Source: Anaeromyxobacter sp.
GTDB lineage: Bacteria; Myxococcota; Myxococcia; Myxococcales; Anaeromyxobacteraceae
Length of the DNA: 64,000 bases
Assembly (NCBI GenBank): GCA_016718565.1
Contig: JADKCZ010000003.1
Location: 1-64,000 of the forward strand
Direction of reading: 5' to 3'
Each line of letters begins with the position of its first letter. Position 1 is the stretch's first letter. Below the pieces are notes generated by a model. It saw only the letters and a list, made by a program, of their open reading frames with translations. It was not told where the DNA came from and ran no database searches. A program made the position numbers and the translations under genes. Positions 9,942 through 17,490 of this stretch are shown one piece after another.

Positions 9942-10547
9942 CTATGGCACCTGCCCGAGCCCGAAGGCGGCATTGGGCTGGTCCGGGGCGAAGGCCAGCA
10001 CCTGCTCGAAGACCTCCCGCGCCTCCTTGTGGCGCCCCAGCTTGAGCAGCGTCCAGGCCAGGCCAGTGGCGATCTCGGCGCTGGCCGGGTAGGCCGCCAG
10101 GGCGCGCCGGTAGAGCGGCTCGGCCTCGGCGTAGCGGGACTGGCTGTAGTGGATCCAGGCCAGCCGGCCGAGGGCGGTGAAGTCGTTGGGGGCCAGCGCC
10201 AGCACCTCCAGGCCGGCCCGCTCGGCGTCCTTCCAGCGCCGGAGCGCCATCAGCGGCAGCATGGCGCCGAGCCGCGCCTCCACCGAGGCCGGCTGCAGCG
10301 CCGCCGCCTTCAGGTAGGCCTCGGCGGACTGGGCGTGGCGCCCGGCCAGGTAGTGCAGCCAGCCCTTGCGCAGCTGGGCCACGTAGGTGCCACCGGCCGG
10401 TCCGAGCCGGAGCAGCAGGTCGTAGGCCAGGTCGCGGTCGCCGCGCGCCTCGGCGGCGTAGGACTGGCGATAGAGGTCCGGACCGCCCTCCTGGGCCAGG
10501 GCCAGGGGGGTGGCGAGCAGGGCGGCGAGCAGCAGGACGGTGCGCAT
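9942..10547 (-). CDS. TPR-repeat periplasmic protein
   Basis: The 201-residue product begins with a signal peptide (MRTVLLLAALLATPLALAQ). About four to five tetratricopeptide-like repeats follow, with hallmark spacings in LAYDLLLRL, SAEAYLKAA, AEPLYRRALAAYP and AREVFEQVLAFAP. The ATG at 10547 is preceded by gaggtgac, a good ribosome binding site. It is the last gene of the operon that begins at 16615 and lies 23 nt after the barrel-like protein gene, which also carries TPR-like helices. It probably acts as a periplasmic scaffold. No enzyme motif is seen. Confidence 0.7.
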   Translation of the reverse strand: MRTVLLLAALLATPLALAQEGGPDLYRQSYAAEARGDRDLAYDLLLRLGPAGGTYVAQLRKGWLHYLAGRHAQSAEAYLKAAALQPASVEARLGAMLPLMALRRWKDAERAGLEVLALAPNDFTALGRLAWIHYSQSRYAEAEPLYRRALAAYPASAEIATGLAWTLLKLGRHKEAREVFEQVLAFAPDQPNAAFGLGQVP

Positions 10548-10570
10548 CGAGTCACCTCGGGTGGAGCAGG

Positions 10571-11722
10571 TCAGAAGGAGAAGACCAGCCCGGCGGCCAG
10601 CCGGACGGTGGTGCTGTCGACCGGCGCGGCGCCGGCCACCGGGGTGCGCCAGCCCTCCAGGTCGGCCCCCAGCCAGCCGCGCACCAGGCCGCCCATCGGG
10701 AAGCCGAGCTGCAGGCGGGCGGCCCACTCCAGGTCGTCGGGGAGGTCGAAGAGGGCCCGACCGGCCAGGTCCCAGGGGCGCCGCTGGGTGCCGAGCTCGC
10801 CCGAGAGCGCCAGGCTGAGCGGGCCGCGCCACTCCAGGCCGAGCAGCGCCGCGCCCACCTGGGCGCCGTCCAGCCACTGGCCACGCCAGCCGCCGCGCAG
10901 GGCCAGGTGGCGCCACAGCGGCAGCGCCGCCGACCCCTCCAGCTGCGCCACCGGCAGATCCTCGTACCAGGTCACCGCCCCGGCGGCCCGCCACTCCAGC
11001 CCGGCCACCGCCCAGAGCGAGAGCCCGGCGCCGGCCCCCTGGTAGCCGTACAGCTCGGTGGCGCCGTCCACCTGGGCCGTGGAGCCGGAGATGGCGGCGC
11101 CGTGCAGCGTCACCCCCCAGGCCGGCGCCGCGTACCCCAGCGACAGGTGCCCCTCGTGCTGCACCGGCGCCCCGACCGTGCCGGCCGAGGCCCCGCGGCC
11201 GCGCCCGGAGGAGGCGCTGGGCGGCACCAGCGCCCGGTAGAGGCCGCCCACGGCCAGGTGATCGGCCACCACCGCGTCGAGCGAGAGGGCCGCCACCGCC
11301 AGCGAGCCGCGCGAGGGGTGGCCGTCGGCCGAGCTGCCCGCGCCGTAGACCCCCAGCCAGGCCTGGCTGCGGGCGCCGCGCAGGGCCCGCGCGTCGTCGA
11401 GCCCGCGGCGCGCCTCCTCGGAGCTGGGCGCCAGCCTGAGCGCCGCCCGGTAGGCCTCGGCCGCCGCCGGGTACCTGCCGGCGCGCAGGAGGTGGTAGGC
11501 CCGCGCCAGCTGGAGCGGGAAGTCCTGCGGCCAGGTGGCGGCCGGTCCGGCCAGCAGCGCCGCCGCCGCCTCGTGGCGCCCCTCCGCCCCCGCGGCCGCG
11601 GCCGCCGCCATCGCGTCGTCGTAGGCGTCGGCGCGCGCCCGACCAGGCGCCGCCAGGCTGGCCGCGGCCAGCAGGGCCAGGACCGCCGCGCCGGCGCGCC
11701 CGAGGGTGGTGCGCCTAGCCAC
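10571..11722 (-). CDS. TPR plus outer-membrane beta-barrel-like protein
   Basis: The protein has 383 residues from GTG 11722. A signal peptide (to about residue 31, ending ARADA) is followed by TPR-like helices at residues 35-115. A long stretch of alternating aromatic and small residues then ends in the typical outer-membrane C-terminus VRLAAGLVFSF, with a final Phe. This suggests a periplasmic TPR domain followed by a barrel of roughly 12-14 strands. The start overlaps the end of the urea-transporter fusion by 8 nt, so translation is coupled. The context suggests the outer-membrane component of the system encoded at 9942-16615, perhaps an export or uptake channel. The function is not known. 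Confidence 0.65.
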   Translation of the reverse strand: MARRTTLGRAGAAVLALLAAASLAAPGRARADAYDDAMAAAAAAGAEGRHEAAAALLAGPAATWPQDFPLQLARAYHLLRAGRYPAAAEAYRAALRLAPSSEEARRGLDDARALRGARSQAWLGVYGAGSSADGHPSRGSLAVAALSLDAVVADHLAVGGLYRALVPPSASSGRGRGASAGTVGAPVQHEGHLSLGYAAPAWGVTLHGAAISGSTAQVDGATELYGYQGAGAGLSLWAVAGLEWRAAGAVTWYEDLPVAQLEGSAALPLWRHLALRGGWRGQWLDGAQVGAALLGLEWRGPLSLALSGELGTQRRPWDLAGRALFDLPDDLEWAARLQLGFPMGGLVRGWLGADLEGWRTPVAGAAPVDSTTVRLAAGLVFSF

Positions 11723-13889
11723 GGTCCACCTCCGCCGCGCGCTCCACCCGGCGGGCCCGCCAGGCCTCCTGGTCCAGCCGCACCTCCATGGTGCGCGGCC
11801 CGCCGGCGTCGAAGGTGGCCGTGGTCTGGAGCGCCCGCCCCCCGGCCCGGCCCTGCCCCCGCACCTCCAGCACCTCGCCGCGCCGCGTGGCCGTGAAGGA
11901 CACCGCCACGCCGCCCTCCGGCAGGAACGGCTCGGCCAGGTCGGTCACCCAGCGGACCCAGCGCGGCCGGAAGCGCCGCCGCGGCAGCACGTCGTCCCAG
12001 GCCAGGCCGTCCGGCAGCTCGTAGGGCACCCGCGGCGCCGCCGCGGCCAGCAGGTGGAGCGCGCCGTCGCGCCGCCCAACCTGGTCGTAGACCACGAACT
12101 GCCGCCCCTGGTTCTCGAACCAGAGCCTCGCCCCGGTGGCCGGGCACTCCAGCGTGAGCTCGCCGAGCAGGCCGATGCGCGAGACCACCACCTCCTGGTG
12201 GACCTGCCCCTGCGGCCCCTCCACCTCGAAGGACAGCTCGCCGCCGATGGGCAGGGCGAAGGGCACCGCCCCCTCGTCGCGGCGCACCAGGCCGCGCACC
12301 ACCTGGCCCTCCTCCGGCACCAGCCAGCGGTGCAGCACCGGCGCGGCCTCGTCGCCGGTGATCACGTCGGCCAGGGAGAGCTCCAGGGTGGGCGCCCCCA
12401 CCCGCGGCGTGCCCTGCAGCTGGAAGTGCAGGTGCGGCACGAAGGAGCGGCCGCTGTTGCCGCAGGCGCCCAGCCGGGCCCCCTGCCGCACCACCTGCCC
12501 CTCCTTCACCTCCAGCGAGCCGGGCGCCAGGTGGGCCACCAGCGAGAAGAGCCCGGGGCCGTGCTGCAGCAGCACCAGGTTGCCGAAGGGCCGGCGCGCG
12601 TCGTGGGCGCCCGGCGCGTTGTCCGGGACGTCGCCCACCACCTTCACCACCGTGCCGTCGGCGGCCGCCAGCACCGGCAGCCGGTAGCAGCGGTGGTCCC
12701 TGAGCTCCCGCCCGTCGCCGCCGTGGGTGGCCCCGCTGGCGTCGGCCACCTCGAAGTCGAGGGCGTGGCGCCAGGCGCCGCGGTGGGTGTGGGCGCCGTC
12801 CACGCCCTGGGTCACCACCCACCGGCCGGCGAAGGGCGGGGCGAAGCGCACGCCGTGGCCCGGACCGAAGCGGGCCACCCGGGTCCGGTAGAAGGCCAGG
12901 TTGGCCTCGGGGCTGCCGGCGGCGAAGTCCACCGCCTTGGGGGCGCCGTCGCGCACCCGCTGCCGCAGCGCGGTGAGCGCCACCAGCATGGTCACGTTGA
13001 AGGGCAGGAAGAGCACCGGCAGCCCGAGCGGCCGGAAGAGCGCCAGCGCCCCGGCCGTGCCCAGGCTGGTGAGCAGCGCCGCCGCCCCGGCCAGCAGGAA
13101 GGCGGCGCGCTGCGGCACGAACCAGACGCCGCCCAGCGCCACCGCCGCCAGCATGGCGTTGGCGTGCAGCACCAGCAGGGAGGGATCGCTGGCGAAGGTG
13201 AAGACCTGGGCCGAGAGGACGGCCGACACGGCGTAGCCGAGCAGGGTCAGCAGGGTGGCGATGCGGCTGTAGAGCACCAGCGCGGCCAGCACCACCACCC
13301 CGGCGCCCAGGCTGGGCGAGAAGAGGATGGCCCCCAGGCTGCGCAGGTAGAGGTCGGCCGCGGCCGGCAGCCAGGGCGGCGGGGCCGGCGGCACCAGCGC
13401 GGGCGCCGCCCGCGCCACGATGCCCACGAACGGCGCGGCCGCCAGGGCCAGCCAGGTGACCAGCACGAAGGGCAGCGAGAGCGAGGGCAGGTCCAGGGCG
13501 GCGCCCAGCACCGAGTCGAGCGAGGCCTCCAGGAAGACCACCGCCACCACCGCCAGCGCCAGCAGCGCCGCCGCGCCCGGCCCCGGCTCGAAGAGCGCCC
13601 CCACCGCCAGGCCGATCAGCAGCGGGTTGTAGCCGTAGCGCCCGCGGGCCGAGGCCGCCTCGCTCAGGCCCAGCAGCCCCACCAGGGCCCGTCCCAGCAG
13701 CACCGCCGCCAGGCCGTGCAGGCCGAGCCGCGGCGACAGGGCGGTGGCCAGCAGCAGCAGCGCCCCCACGCCGCGGTGGTCGGCCAGGATCACCTGGGAG
13801 TAGGCGGTCAGGGCCGCCGAGAGCGCGGGCGGCAGGGCCGGCAGCTCCCCGGTGGCGGCGGCGGCGCGGCGGCCGGCCTCGGCGGTCAC
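11715..13889 (-). CDS. urea transporter (UT family) fused to an M23/LytM peptidase domain
   Basis: The 724-residue protein starts at GTG 13889, in a 4-nt GTGA overlap with the decarboxylase stop. The N-terminal 300 or so residues form about ten hydrophobic segments with UT-family features (ADHRGVGALLLLAT, YGYNPLLIGLAVG, FTFASDPSLLVLHANAM). Residues about 335-560 contain an M23 peptidase pattern: a histidine/aspartate site (RHALDFE), the GACGNSGRS glycine region and the second metal site HLHFQ. A beta-rich tail of about 150 residues follows. UT proteins are channels for urea and similar small amides, and LytM domains cut or bind peptidoglycan; their fusion suggests a transporter coupled to the cell wall. 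It lies in the PqqD/ATP-grasp/decarboxylase operon, so the transported molecule may be the pathway product. Activity of the peptidase is uncertain. Confidence 0.75.
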   Translation of the reverse strand: MTAEAGRRAAAATGELPALPPALSAALTAYSQVILADHRGVGALLLLATALSPRLGLHGLAAVLLGRALVGLLGLSEAASARGRYGYNPLLIGLAVGALFEPGPGAAALLALAVVAVVFLEASLDSVLGAALDLPSLSLPFVLVTWLALAAAPFVGIVARAAPALVPPAPPPWLPAAADLYLRSLGAILFSPSLGAGVVVLAALVLYSRIATLLTLLGYAVSAVLSAQVFTFASDPSLLVLHANAMLAAVALGGVWFVPQRAAFLLAGAAALLTSLGTAGALALFRPLGLPVLFLPFNVTMLVALTALRQRVRDGAPKAVDFAAGSPEANLAFYRTRVARFGPGHGVRFAPPFAGRWVVTQGVDGAHTHRGAWRHALDFEVADASGATHGGDGRELRDHRCYRLPVLAAADGTVVKVVGDVPDNAPGAHDARRPFGNLVLLQHGPGLFSLVAHLAPGSLEVKEGQVVRQGARLGACGNSGRSFVPHLHFQLQGTPRVGAPTLELSLADVITGDEAAPVLHRWLVPEEGQVVRGLVRRDEGAVPFALPIGGELSFEVEGPQGQVHQEVVVSRIGLLGELTLECPATGARLWFENQGRQFVVYDQVGRRDGALHLLAAAAPRVPYELPDGLAWDDVLPRRRFRPRWVRWVTDLAEPFLPEGGVAVSFTATRRGEVLEVRGQGRAGGRALQTTATFDAGGPRTMEVRLDQEAWRARRVERAAEVDRG

Positions 13890-15235
13890 CGGGAGAGCCA
13901 CGCCGGCACCTCCTCCTGCGCCAGCAGCGTCTCCACCGACTCGCGCCGCCGCACCAGCGAGGCCTCGCCGCGCCGGGAGATCATCACCACCGCCGGGCGG
14001 GCGGTGATGAACTGCATCCACTGGGTCACGTTGTAGGCCCCCACGTTGCGCACCACCACCCGGTCGCCGGTGGCCAGCGGCGGGAAGAGCAGCTGGTCGC
14101 GCACCACGTCGATGGCCATGCAGAGCGGCCCGTAGAGCACGGTGGGCTCGGGGGTGCCGGTCGTCTCCTGGGCCGGCACCACGTCGTGGCGGTACCAGAA
14201 GGCGGTGAAGAGCGAGTTGACGCCGGCGTCCAGGATGACGGCGCGCCGGCCGTCGGGCAGCCGCTTGTTGGCGTGCACCGTGGTGACGAGCGAGCCGGCC
14301 TCGTCCACCAGGGCCCGGCCGGTCTCCAGGAAGATGGCCGGGTCGCGCCCCTCCGGCGGCGCCAGCGCCGCCAGCCCCTCGGCGATGGCCTCGGCGTACT
14401 GGGCGAAGGAGGGCGTCACCTGGTCGCCCGGCAGGTACTGGGCGTGCAGGGTGTTGCGCGACGCGAACCCTCCGCCCAGGTCGATCCACTCCATCACCAG
14501 GCCGTGCTCGCGCAGCAGCAGGTTGGAGAGCTCGGCCAGCTTGCGCGCCTCCTGCCGGTAGGCGTCCACCTCCTGCACGAAGGTGCCGATGTGGGCGTGC
14601 AGCCCGCACAGCTGCAGCACCCCGCCCGCCTTGAGGCGGCGCACGGCGTCGAGCGCCTGGCCCGACTCGAGGTTGAACCCGAAGCGCGACCAGGGGGGCG
14701 TGCCCGGCACGGTCATGTTGACGCGGATGGCCACCTTGGGGCGCAGCCCGAGCCGCCTGGCCACCACCTCGGCCAGCGCCAGCTCGTCGAAGTGGTCGAG
14801 GTGCACCCGCACGCCGGCGCGGAAGGCCTTCTCCAGCGCCCCCTCAGGCTTGTAGGGCCCGTTGAAGATCACCTGGGTGCCGGGCACGTGGCGCAGCGCC
14901 TTGTCGAGCTCCAGCTCGCTCACCACCTCGGCCAGCGACCCCTCGCGGTGCATCACCTGGCAGACCGCGTCGAGGTAGTTGGTCTTGTAGGACCAGGCCA
15001 GCCGGGCGGTGGGCAGCCGCACCGCCAGGGCGTCGGTGAGCTCGCGGTGGCGCGACACCAGGGTCCGCTCGCTGAAGACGAAGAGCGGCGAGCCGAAGCG
15101 CTCCACCAGGGAGGCCACCGGCACGCCGTCGAGCTCGGTGAGCGGGCGCAGCCCGGTGACGCGCGAGAGCTTGTTCATGAGGCCGGCCTGGTGCTTCACC
15201 AGGGTGGGGCGCTCGTAGGGCTGCCTAGCGGGCAT
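13886..15235 (-). CDS. PLP-dependent decarboxylase (DapDC/ODC fold type III) with RiPP-leader-like N-terminus
   Basis: The 449-residue protein has fold-III decarboxylase marks: the PLP lysine K84 in SYKTNYL, NGPYKP, LHAHIGTF, the phosphate-binding DLGGGF, ETGRALV and a C-terminal GAYNVTQWMQF. The usual C-E-S/D active-site triad is altered, because GPLC is followed by MAID; the cysteine is kept and the acidic or serine partner is not. Residues 6-23 (PYERPTLVKHQAGLMNKL), placed before the enzyme domain, match the YxxPxL recognition motif of lasso-type RiPP leaders. The ATG at 15235 overlaps the ATP-grasp stop by 11 nt, and the stop overlaps the next start. A substrate such as an amino or diamino acid is likely but cannot be specified. 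The enzyme may be bound by the operon's PqqD-like protein through its N-terminus. Confidence 0.8.
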   Translation of the reverse strand: MPARQPYERPTLVKHQAGLMNKLSRVTGLRPLTELDGVPVASLVERFGSPLFVFSERTLVSRHRELTDALAVRLPTARLAWSYKTNYLDAVCQVMHREGSLAEVVSELELDKALRHVPGTQVIFNGPYKPEGALEKAFRAGVRVHLDHFDELALAEVVARRLGLRPKVAIRVNMTVPGTPPWSRFGFNLESGQALDAVRRLKAGGVLQLCGLHAHIGTFVQEVDAYRQEARKLAELSNLLLREHGLVMEWIDLGGGFASRNTLHAQYLPGDQVTPSFAQYAEAIAEGLAALAPPEGRDPAIFLETGRALVDEAGSLVTTVHANKRLPDGRRAVILDAGVNSLFTAFWYRHDVVPAQETTGTPEPTVLYGPLCMAIDVVRDQLLFPPLATGDRVVVRNVGAYNVTQWMQFITARPAVVMISRRGEASLVRRRESVETLLAQEEVPAWLSR

Positions 15236-16349
15236 GGACGGCTCCGGCGGGGGTCGAGGTGGGGGAGGCGGGCGCCGGCCGGGCGGCCGGCGCCGGCAGG
15301 GCGCCCGCCGTGGCCAGCGCCTGGAAGTCGGCCATCGAGGCGATCTGGTCGAGCGAGATGCGGACGAAGAGCGTGCCGGCGCGGAAGTCGGTCATCGGCG
15401 GGACCACCTCGCCGCGGGCCAGCCTCACCACCGCCCAGGGCAGGTTCTGGCCGGCCCCGGCCGAGAGGAAGCACCAGGCCGGGAAGCGCGGGTTCACCTC
15501 GATGAGCAGGTAGCGGTCCTCCCGGGTCTTCAGGATCTCCAGCTCGCAGGGGCCGCGCCAGCGGGTCTCGGCGAAGAAGCGGCGCGCCGCCTCGAGCAGG
15601 TGCGGGTCCTTCACCGCCACCCCGGCCCAGCCCTTGCCCTTGTCGGAGAGGAGCAGCTTCTTCATGGGCACCGCGCCCACCATGCCGCCGCGCCCGTCGC
15701 CCACCGCCACCACGTCGTACTCCTCGCCCTCGTGGAAGCGCTGGGCGATGACCGGCAGCCCCCACTTCGCCACCGTGGCGTGGAAGGCGGCGGCCGCCTC
15801 GTCGGGCGCGCGGACCACCGTGGCGCCGTAGAAGACCCCCTTCACCACCAGCGGGTAGGGCAGGTCGGCCTGGAGCCGGTAGACGTCGGCGGCGTCGGAG
15901 AGCACCGCCTGGGCCGGCACGTCCAGGCCGGCCCGCTGGCCCAGGTCGGCCAGGCGCACCTTGGAGCGCAGCTCCAGCTGCTCGCGGCTGGGCAGGAACA
16001 TCCGGATGCCCCACTGGCGCAGCTCCGGCTCCAGCTCGATGAAGGCCGCCAGCTCGGAGTCGAGGGTGGGGATGATCACGTCGAGCGGCCGCTCGGCGTG
16101 CACCTGGCGCAGCCGCTCGCGCAGGGCGTCGACGCCCTGGCTCGGGTAGGGCAGGAGGTAGCCGCCGGCCAGGTCGAGGTCCTGGTGGTAGAGGCCGGAG
16201 TCGAGCGCGTCGTAGGCCAGCCCGACCACCTGCCCGCCGAAGGCCGGCTCGGCCCGCAGGGCGCGGATGACCCCCACCCCCGGCGCCGGGTTGTCCGTGG
16301 CGTTGAGGCCGGTGACCGCCACCGTGAGCGGGCGGGGCGCCGCGCTCAC
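15225..16349 (-). CDS. ATP-grasp domain protein (carboxylate-amine ligase type)
   Basis: The 374-residue protein starts at GTG 16349, overlapping the PqqD-like stop by 4 nt. An N-terminal Rossmann-like pre-ATP-grasp domain (VAVTGLNATDNPAPGVGVIR, then PYPSQG and IIPTLDSE) precedes an ATP-grasp core with LPYPLVVKGVFYGA, VIAQRFHEGEEYDVV and the metal-binding LIEVNPRFP. The layout resembles carbamoyl-phosphate-synthase-like ligases, which activate a carboxylate as acyl-phosphate and join it to an amine. The Pro/Ala-rich C-terminal 40 residues look disordered. Being translated between the PqqD-like protein and the decarboxylase, it probably joins an amino acid to a small molecule or peptide in the same pathway. 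The substrate is unknown. Confidence 0.8.
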   Translation of the reverse strand: MSAAPRPLTVAVTGLNATDNPAPGVGVIRALRAEPAFGGQVVGLAYDALDSGLYHQDLDLAGGYLLPYPSQGVDALRERLRQVHAERPLDVIIPTLDSELAAFIELEPELRQWGIRMFLPSREQLELRSKVRLADLGQRAGLDVPAQAVLSDAADVYRLQADLPYPLVVKGVFYGATVVRAPDEAAAAFHATVAKWGLPVIAQRFHEGEEYDVVAVGDGRGGMVGAVPMKKLLLSDKGKGWAGVAVKDPHLLEAARRFFAETRWRGPCELEILKTREDRYLLIEVNPRFPAWCFLSAGAGQNLPWAVVRLARGEVVPPMTDFRAGTLFVRISLDQIASMADFQALATAGALPAPAARPAPASPTSTPAGAVHAR

Positions 16350-16615
16350 GGGACCTCCGCGCCGGCCGGCAGCCAGCCCTGCTCGCGCACCTGCAGCAGG
16401 AACTCGCGCACGTCGCGCGCCAGGTCCGCGCCCGGCTCCACCTCGAAGGTGTCGCGCAGCGTGGCCTCGATCTCGGACTGCGGGGAGCCGCGCCGCAGCC
16501 CCTCCAGGATCACCTTGCCCGGCAGGTTGAGGCTGTAGGTCTGCCCGCCGTACGGGTCGAAGACGAACCCGCTCTCGCTCACCGCCAGATCCCGCAGCCG
16601 CTGTCTCGAGTCCAT
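16346..16615 (-). CDS. PqqD-like peptide-recognition (RRE-type) protein
   Basis: The protein has 89 residues. The N-terminal beta region (SGFVFDPYGGQTYSLNLPG) followed by helices (VILEGLRRG, IEATLRDTFEV, LARDVREFLLQVREQGWL) matches the PqqD fold: an N-terminal beta-hairpin that reads the protein's own content line 'F..ytLN..g..il..L..G', then a winged-helix-like part. PqqD proteins bind leader peptides and present them to modifying enzymes. The ATG at 16615 has an excellent aaggag site 7 nt upstream. It is the first gene of the operon, and its stop overlaps the ATP-grasp start. The only leader-like sequence nearby is the N-terminus of the decarboxylase two genes downstream. Confidence 0.7.
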   Translation of the reverse strand: MDSRQRLRDLAVSESGFVFDPYGGQTYSLNLPGKVILEGLRRGSPQSEIEATLRDTFEVEPGADLARDVREFLLQVREQGWLPAGAEVP

Positions 16616-16657
16616 GAGGCTCCTTCTCGTGTGCCAGAGGGAACCCGCGGGGGGAGC

Positions 16658-16740
16658 GCCGGTTGCGGCCTTTCACCGTGCGCGAATTGTCGCAACCGGC
16701 TGAAAGGAGGAACGTTTCGTTCAGTTGAACGTTCAGCCGG
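16658..16740. promoter_or_regulatory. inverted repeats upstream of the PqqD-like operon
   Basis: GCCGGTTGCG at 16658-16667 and CGCAACCGGC at 16691-16700 form perfect 10-bp arms separated by 23 nt. An overlapping pair, CCGGCTGAA at 16696-16704 and TTCAGCCGG at 16732-16740, encloses a nearly perfect 14-bp palindrome, CGTTCAGTTGAACG, at 16718-16731. These lie 43-125 nt upstream of the operon start. They could be operators for a dimeric regulator or alternative RNA stems. The sequence between the sites is less GC-rich than its surroundings, as expected for a promoter, but no clear -35/-10 pair was identified. Confidence 0.45.
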
Positions 16741-16846
16741 ACCTCGGGTGCGGCCGAGGCCAAACGCCCGGCCACTCCGGCGCGCTGCGCCTCAGGCGGA
16801 CGGGGTGGGGCTTCCCTGGCTCAGGCGGCCGGGGACGACGCGGCGC

Positions 16847-17074
16847 TCAGGCGGCCGGGGGCGCGGCGGGCTGGTCGGGCTTCTTCGGGCCGGGCGACGC
16901 CACCACCAGGCCGGCGAAGCCGAAGAAGGCCGCCGCCACCAGGGCGTTGGAGGTGATGGCGCAGGTGCCGGTGCGGCAGCCGATGAAGTACGCGTAGGCG
17001 GCGCCGCCGAGCGCGCCCACCAGGCCGCCCAGCAGCGTGCGGCCGTGCCGCGCCAGCCAGGCGGGCGCGGTCAC
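16847..17074 (-). CDS. DUF6132-family small membrane protein
   Basis: This 75-residue protein starts at GTG 17074, inside a GTGA overlap with the thioredoxin stop. Two hydrophobic segments (about residues 13-30 and 45-62) flank the loop YFIGCRTGTCAITSNALV. That loop, with cysteines five apart followed by ITSN, is the hallmark of DUF6132 proteins, which are often found beside rhodanese, thioredoxin and sulfur or arsenic genes. The C-terminus is Pro/Lys-rich. It is the last gene of the methyltransferase/Cys-rich/thioredoxin operon. The two loop cysteines could be thioredoxin targets or bind a thiophilic ligand; the function is unknown. Confidence 0.7.
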   Translation of the reverse strand: MTAPAWLARHGRTLLGGLVGALGGAAYAYFIGCRTGTCAITSNALVAAAFFGFAGLVVASPGPKKPDQPAAPPAA

Positions 17075-17427
17075 GGCGTCACCGGCGCCGGCGCGCCGAG
17101 CAGGGCGTCGAGCTGCCGCTTCAGGTCGGCCGGTCTGATGGCGCCGCCGGTCATGCGGACGCCGGCCTCCTCGCCGCCCCGGAAGAAGACCAGGGTGGGG
17201 CTGCCGAGCACGCCGAGGTCGGCGGCCACCTCGCGGTTGCCCTGCCGGTACATCTTGTAGACCCGGACCCGGCCGTCGTACTCGGCCGCCACCTTCTCGA
17301 GCCGCGGGGCCAGCGCCTCGCAGGGCGGGCACTCGGTGGAGAAGAAGTCCACCACCACGGGCTGAGGGGCCCGCAGCACCTTCTCGGCCCACTCCGACGC
17401 CTGGATCTCGGTGACGTGCTCGCTCAT
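17071..17427 (-). CDS. thioredoxin-family protein (CPPC active site)
   Basis: The 118-residue protein is a single thioredoxin fold, with VVVDFFSTECPPCEALAP (active site C33-P-P-C36) and the cis-proline segment GSPTLVFFRGGEE. The CPPC centre differs from the CGPC of housekeeping thioredoxins and suggests a dedicated partner. There is no signal peptide, so it is cytoplasmic. The stop overlaps the DUF6132 start. Upstream are a 33-residue Cys-rich protein and a strong hairpin at 17453-17479. Within this operon it probably reduces the small Cys-rich proteins or a methyltransferase intermediate; this is inferred from context. Confidence 0.85.
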   Translation of the reverse strand: MSEHVTEIQASEWAEKVLRAPQPVVVDFFSTECPPCEALAPRLEKVAAEYDGRVRVYKMYRQGNREVAADLGVLGSPTLVFFRGGEEAGVRMTGGAIRPADLKRQLDALLGAPAPVTP

Positions 17428-17452
17428 CTGGAGGTCGCTCCTGCGCAGGGGT

Positions 17453-17479
17453 GGCGGGGGAGGATCACCCTCCCCCGCC
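17453..17479 (-). terminator. intra-operon GC hairpin (attenuator or processing site)
   Basis: GGCGGGGGAGG at 17453-17463 and CCTCCCCCGCC at 17469-17479 form an 11-bp perfect stem with a five-base loop. It lies between the 33-residue Cys-rich gene and the thioredoxin gene, both on the minus strand. No T-run follows, so complete termination is doubtful. It may stabilise the upstream small-protein mRNA or lower thioredoxin expression. Confidence 0.5.
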
Positions 17480-17490
17480 GGAACGTCACG

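Noticed and set aside
16725..16997. Plus-strand frame starting at TTG 16725 after a perfect AAAGGAGG
   Set aside because: Spacing to the TTG is too long (about 14 nt), the frame runs antisense through the DUF6132 gene, and the protein is Gly/Arg-rich with no family features. The AAAGGAGG lies within the inverted-repeat block.
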